This document shows positions 62,971 to 64,000 of a DNA stretch of 64,000 nt, one piece after another. The notes under the pieces were generated by a model that ran no database searches, was not told where the DNA came from, and saw nothing but the letters and a program-made list of their open reading frames with translations. The position numbers and the translations under genes were made by a program. Position 1 is the first letter of the stretch. Every line of letters starts with the position of its first letter. Origin of the DNA: Incurvaria masculella (taxonomy: Eukaryota; Arthropoda; Insecta; Lepidoptera; Incurvariidae); the NCBI GenBank assembly GCA_946894095.1, contig OX335660.1, positions 6,267,001-6,331,000 of the forward strand. The letters are read 5' to 3'.

Positions 62971-64000
62971 AAAAGCAAAAAATAATTGGTTACTTTTAAT
63001 TATTGTACGAAAAGCTATTTTAATTCTAACTAATTATGTACAATTTCTTAATTTTTAATCATCTTTTGAAGTCGGTGCCTTGGGTAGACGTTCTTTAAGG
63101 GCTGCAAGTAGTTAGATTAATATCACCTATGGCTAAGAAAGAAATATAAGTTGGTAGCTACTTACATTTACCTACTTGAACAAAACACAAAAACAAAAAT
63201 TAAATAAACAAACAGGTCGGAAAAACGTATGTAAGTAGGTATTTAGGCAAGTACTTTGTAATTTAAATATGCCTTATACTTAAACTAAATACCTAACACA
63301 GTAAAAACAAAATATTTACAAGAAAACCCTACGAACAAACCAATATAAAAACAACGACCACTTATATGATAAATATTTAGGTAGGTGTAGCTTGTACTTT
63401 TTATTCTACCTAAATACCTACACAACACAAAACAAAAAAAAACAAATATAAAAAAGAACAGAAAACAATAGGTAGCGACTTTGAGGTGTCTGCTCTCAAC
63501 TACGTGTCAAAACGAGTGTGCGGTTAGTACATATCTCACCAATTTCGGCAGAAATCGTCTCGTTCAGACAACGATGTTGCAGGGAAGTACCAATTAACAC
63601 AGAGCAGCGAATTAACGTACTCCTTCACCATTGCGCGCCTTTATAAAGCCGAAAGTACTAATAATCGTTGAAACCCAATTTCAGTACGCTGCGCTGTATC
63701 GATATCAGCTTACCGTAAACCAACGCTAAGGGCATCTCCAGTTAGACGAACGGTTGCTTAAAATGCTCTGTGGAATGACGATGTCTGTGGACCAATCATT
63801 GCTGACTCAGGTTGTTTACGCTCTCGTAGACTTCGGGTGTGTTCGGCTGAAATAGTGTCTGTTCGGTCAGTAGCGTGCGAAGCGAACTCAACCCAAGGCA
63901 CCGACTTCAAAAGATGATTAAAAATTAAGAAATTGTACATAATTAGTTAGAATTAAAATAGCTTTTCGTACAATAATTAAAAGTAACCAATTATTTTTTG
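62971..64000. mobile_element. large foldback element reaching the window end
   Basis: 62971-63095 is the reverse complement of about 63890-64000: both carry AAAGTAACCAATTATTTTTTG and ACCGACTTCAAAAGATGATT in mirror orientation. The intervening ~800 bp has no convincing frame. The right arm runs off the window, so total length is unknown. Confidence 0.85.

Overview
The window is insect nuclear DNA and most likely comes from a moth or butterfly. The evidence is a spliced minus-strand gene for the phototransduction channel TRP, a (TTAGG)n tract, and a dense load of SINEs, short inverted-repeat transposons and decayed LINEs of lepidopteran style. No species can be named from the sequence alone.

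The one real host gene recognised with confidence is trp. Eighteen minus-strand exons run from about 39.16 kb down to a stop codon at 12.11 kb. I rebuilt every junction by hand. All introns are GT-AG and all phases agree. The spliced coding length is 3240 nt (1079 residues plus stop). It covers the end of the ankyrin region, the linker, S1-S6 with pore helix, the EWKFAR TRP box, the C-terminal regulatory region and a Pro/Ser-rich tail ending in -SGWI. The first coding exons (roughly the first 100 residues) were not found and probably lie beyond the right edge.

Layout: 1-11.9 kb is repeat-filled intergenic DNA downstream of trp, with nested TTAA-flanked MITEs, a 1.08-kb TIR element and a LINE interrupted by a MITE. 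11.9-39.2 kb is trp, with repeats filling its introns. 39.2-46.2 kb holds SINEs, a CR1/Jockey-like LINE fragment with an intact reverse-transcriptase frame, and an interstitial telomere-like tract. 46.26-51.68 kb is a large array of 100-bp repeats with head-to-head inversions and a hairpin-bearing module present three times. 51.7-64 kb is more repeats, a tRNA-Thr-like sequence, one exon-like reading frame split by a MITE, and a long foldback element that reaches the window end.

Three observations stand out. (1) Three separate trp exon edges have been tandemly copied into the adjoining intron, giving up to 17 identical splice donors in a row. (2) The 46-52 kb array combines a near-perfect long inverted repeat with a higher-order repeat carrying a 14-bp perfect hairpin. 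(3) Insertion histories can be read directly, including an empty TTAA site and reading frames restored when a MITE is conceptually removed. No new enzymatic or defence system is visible.
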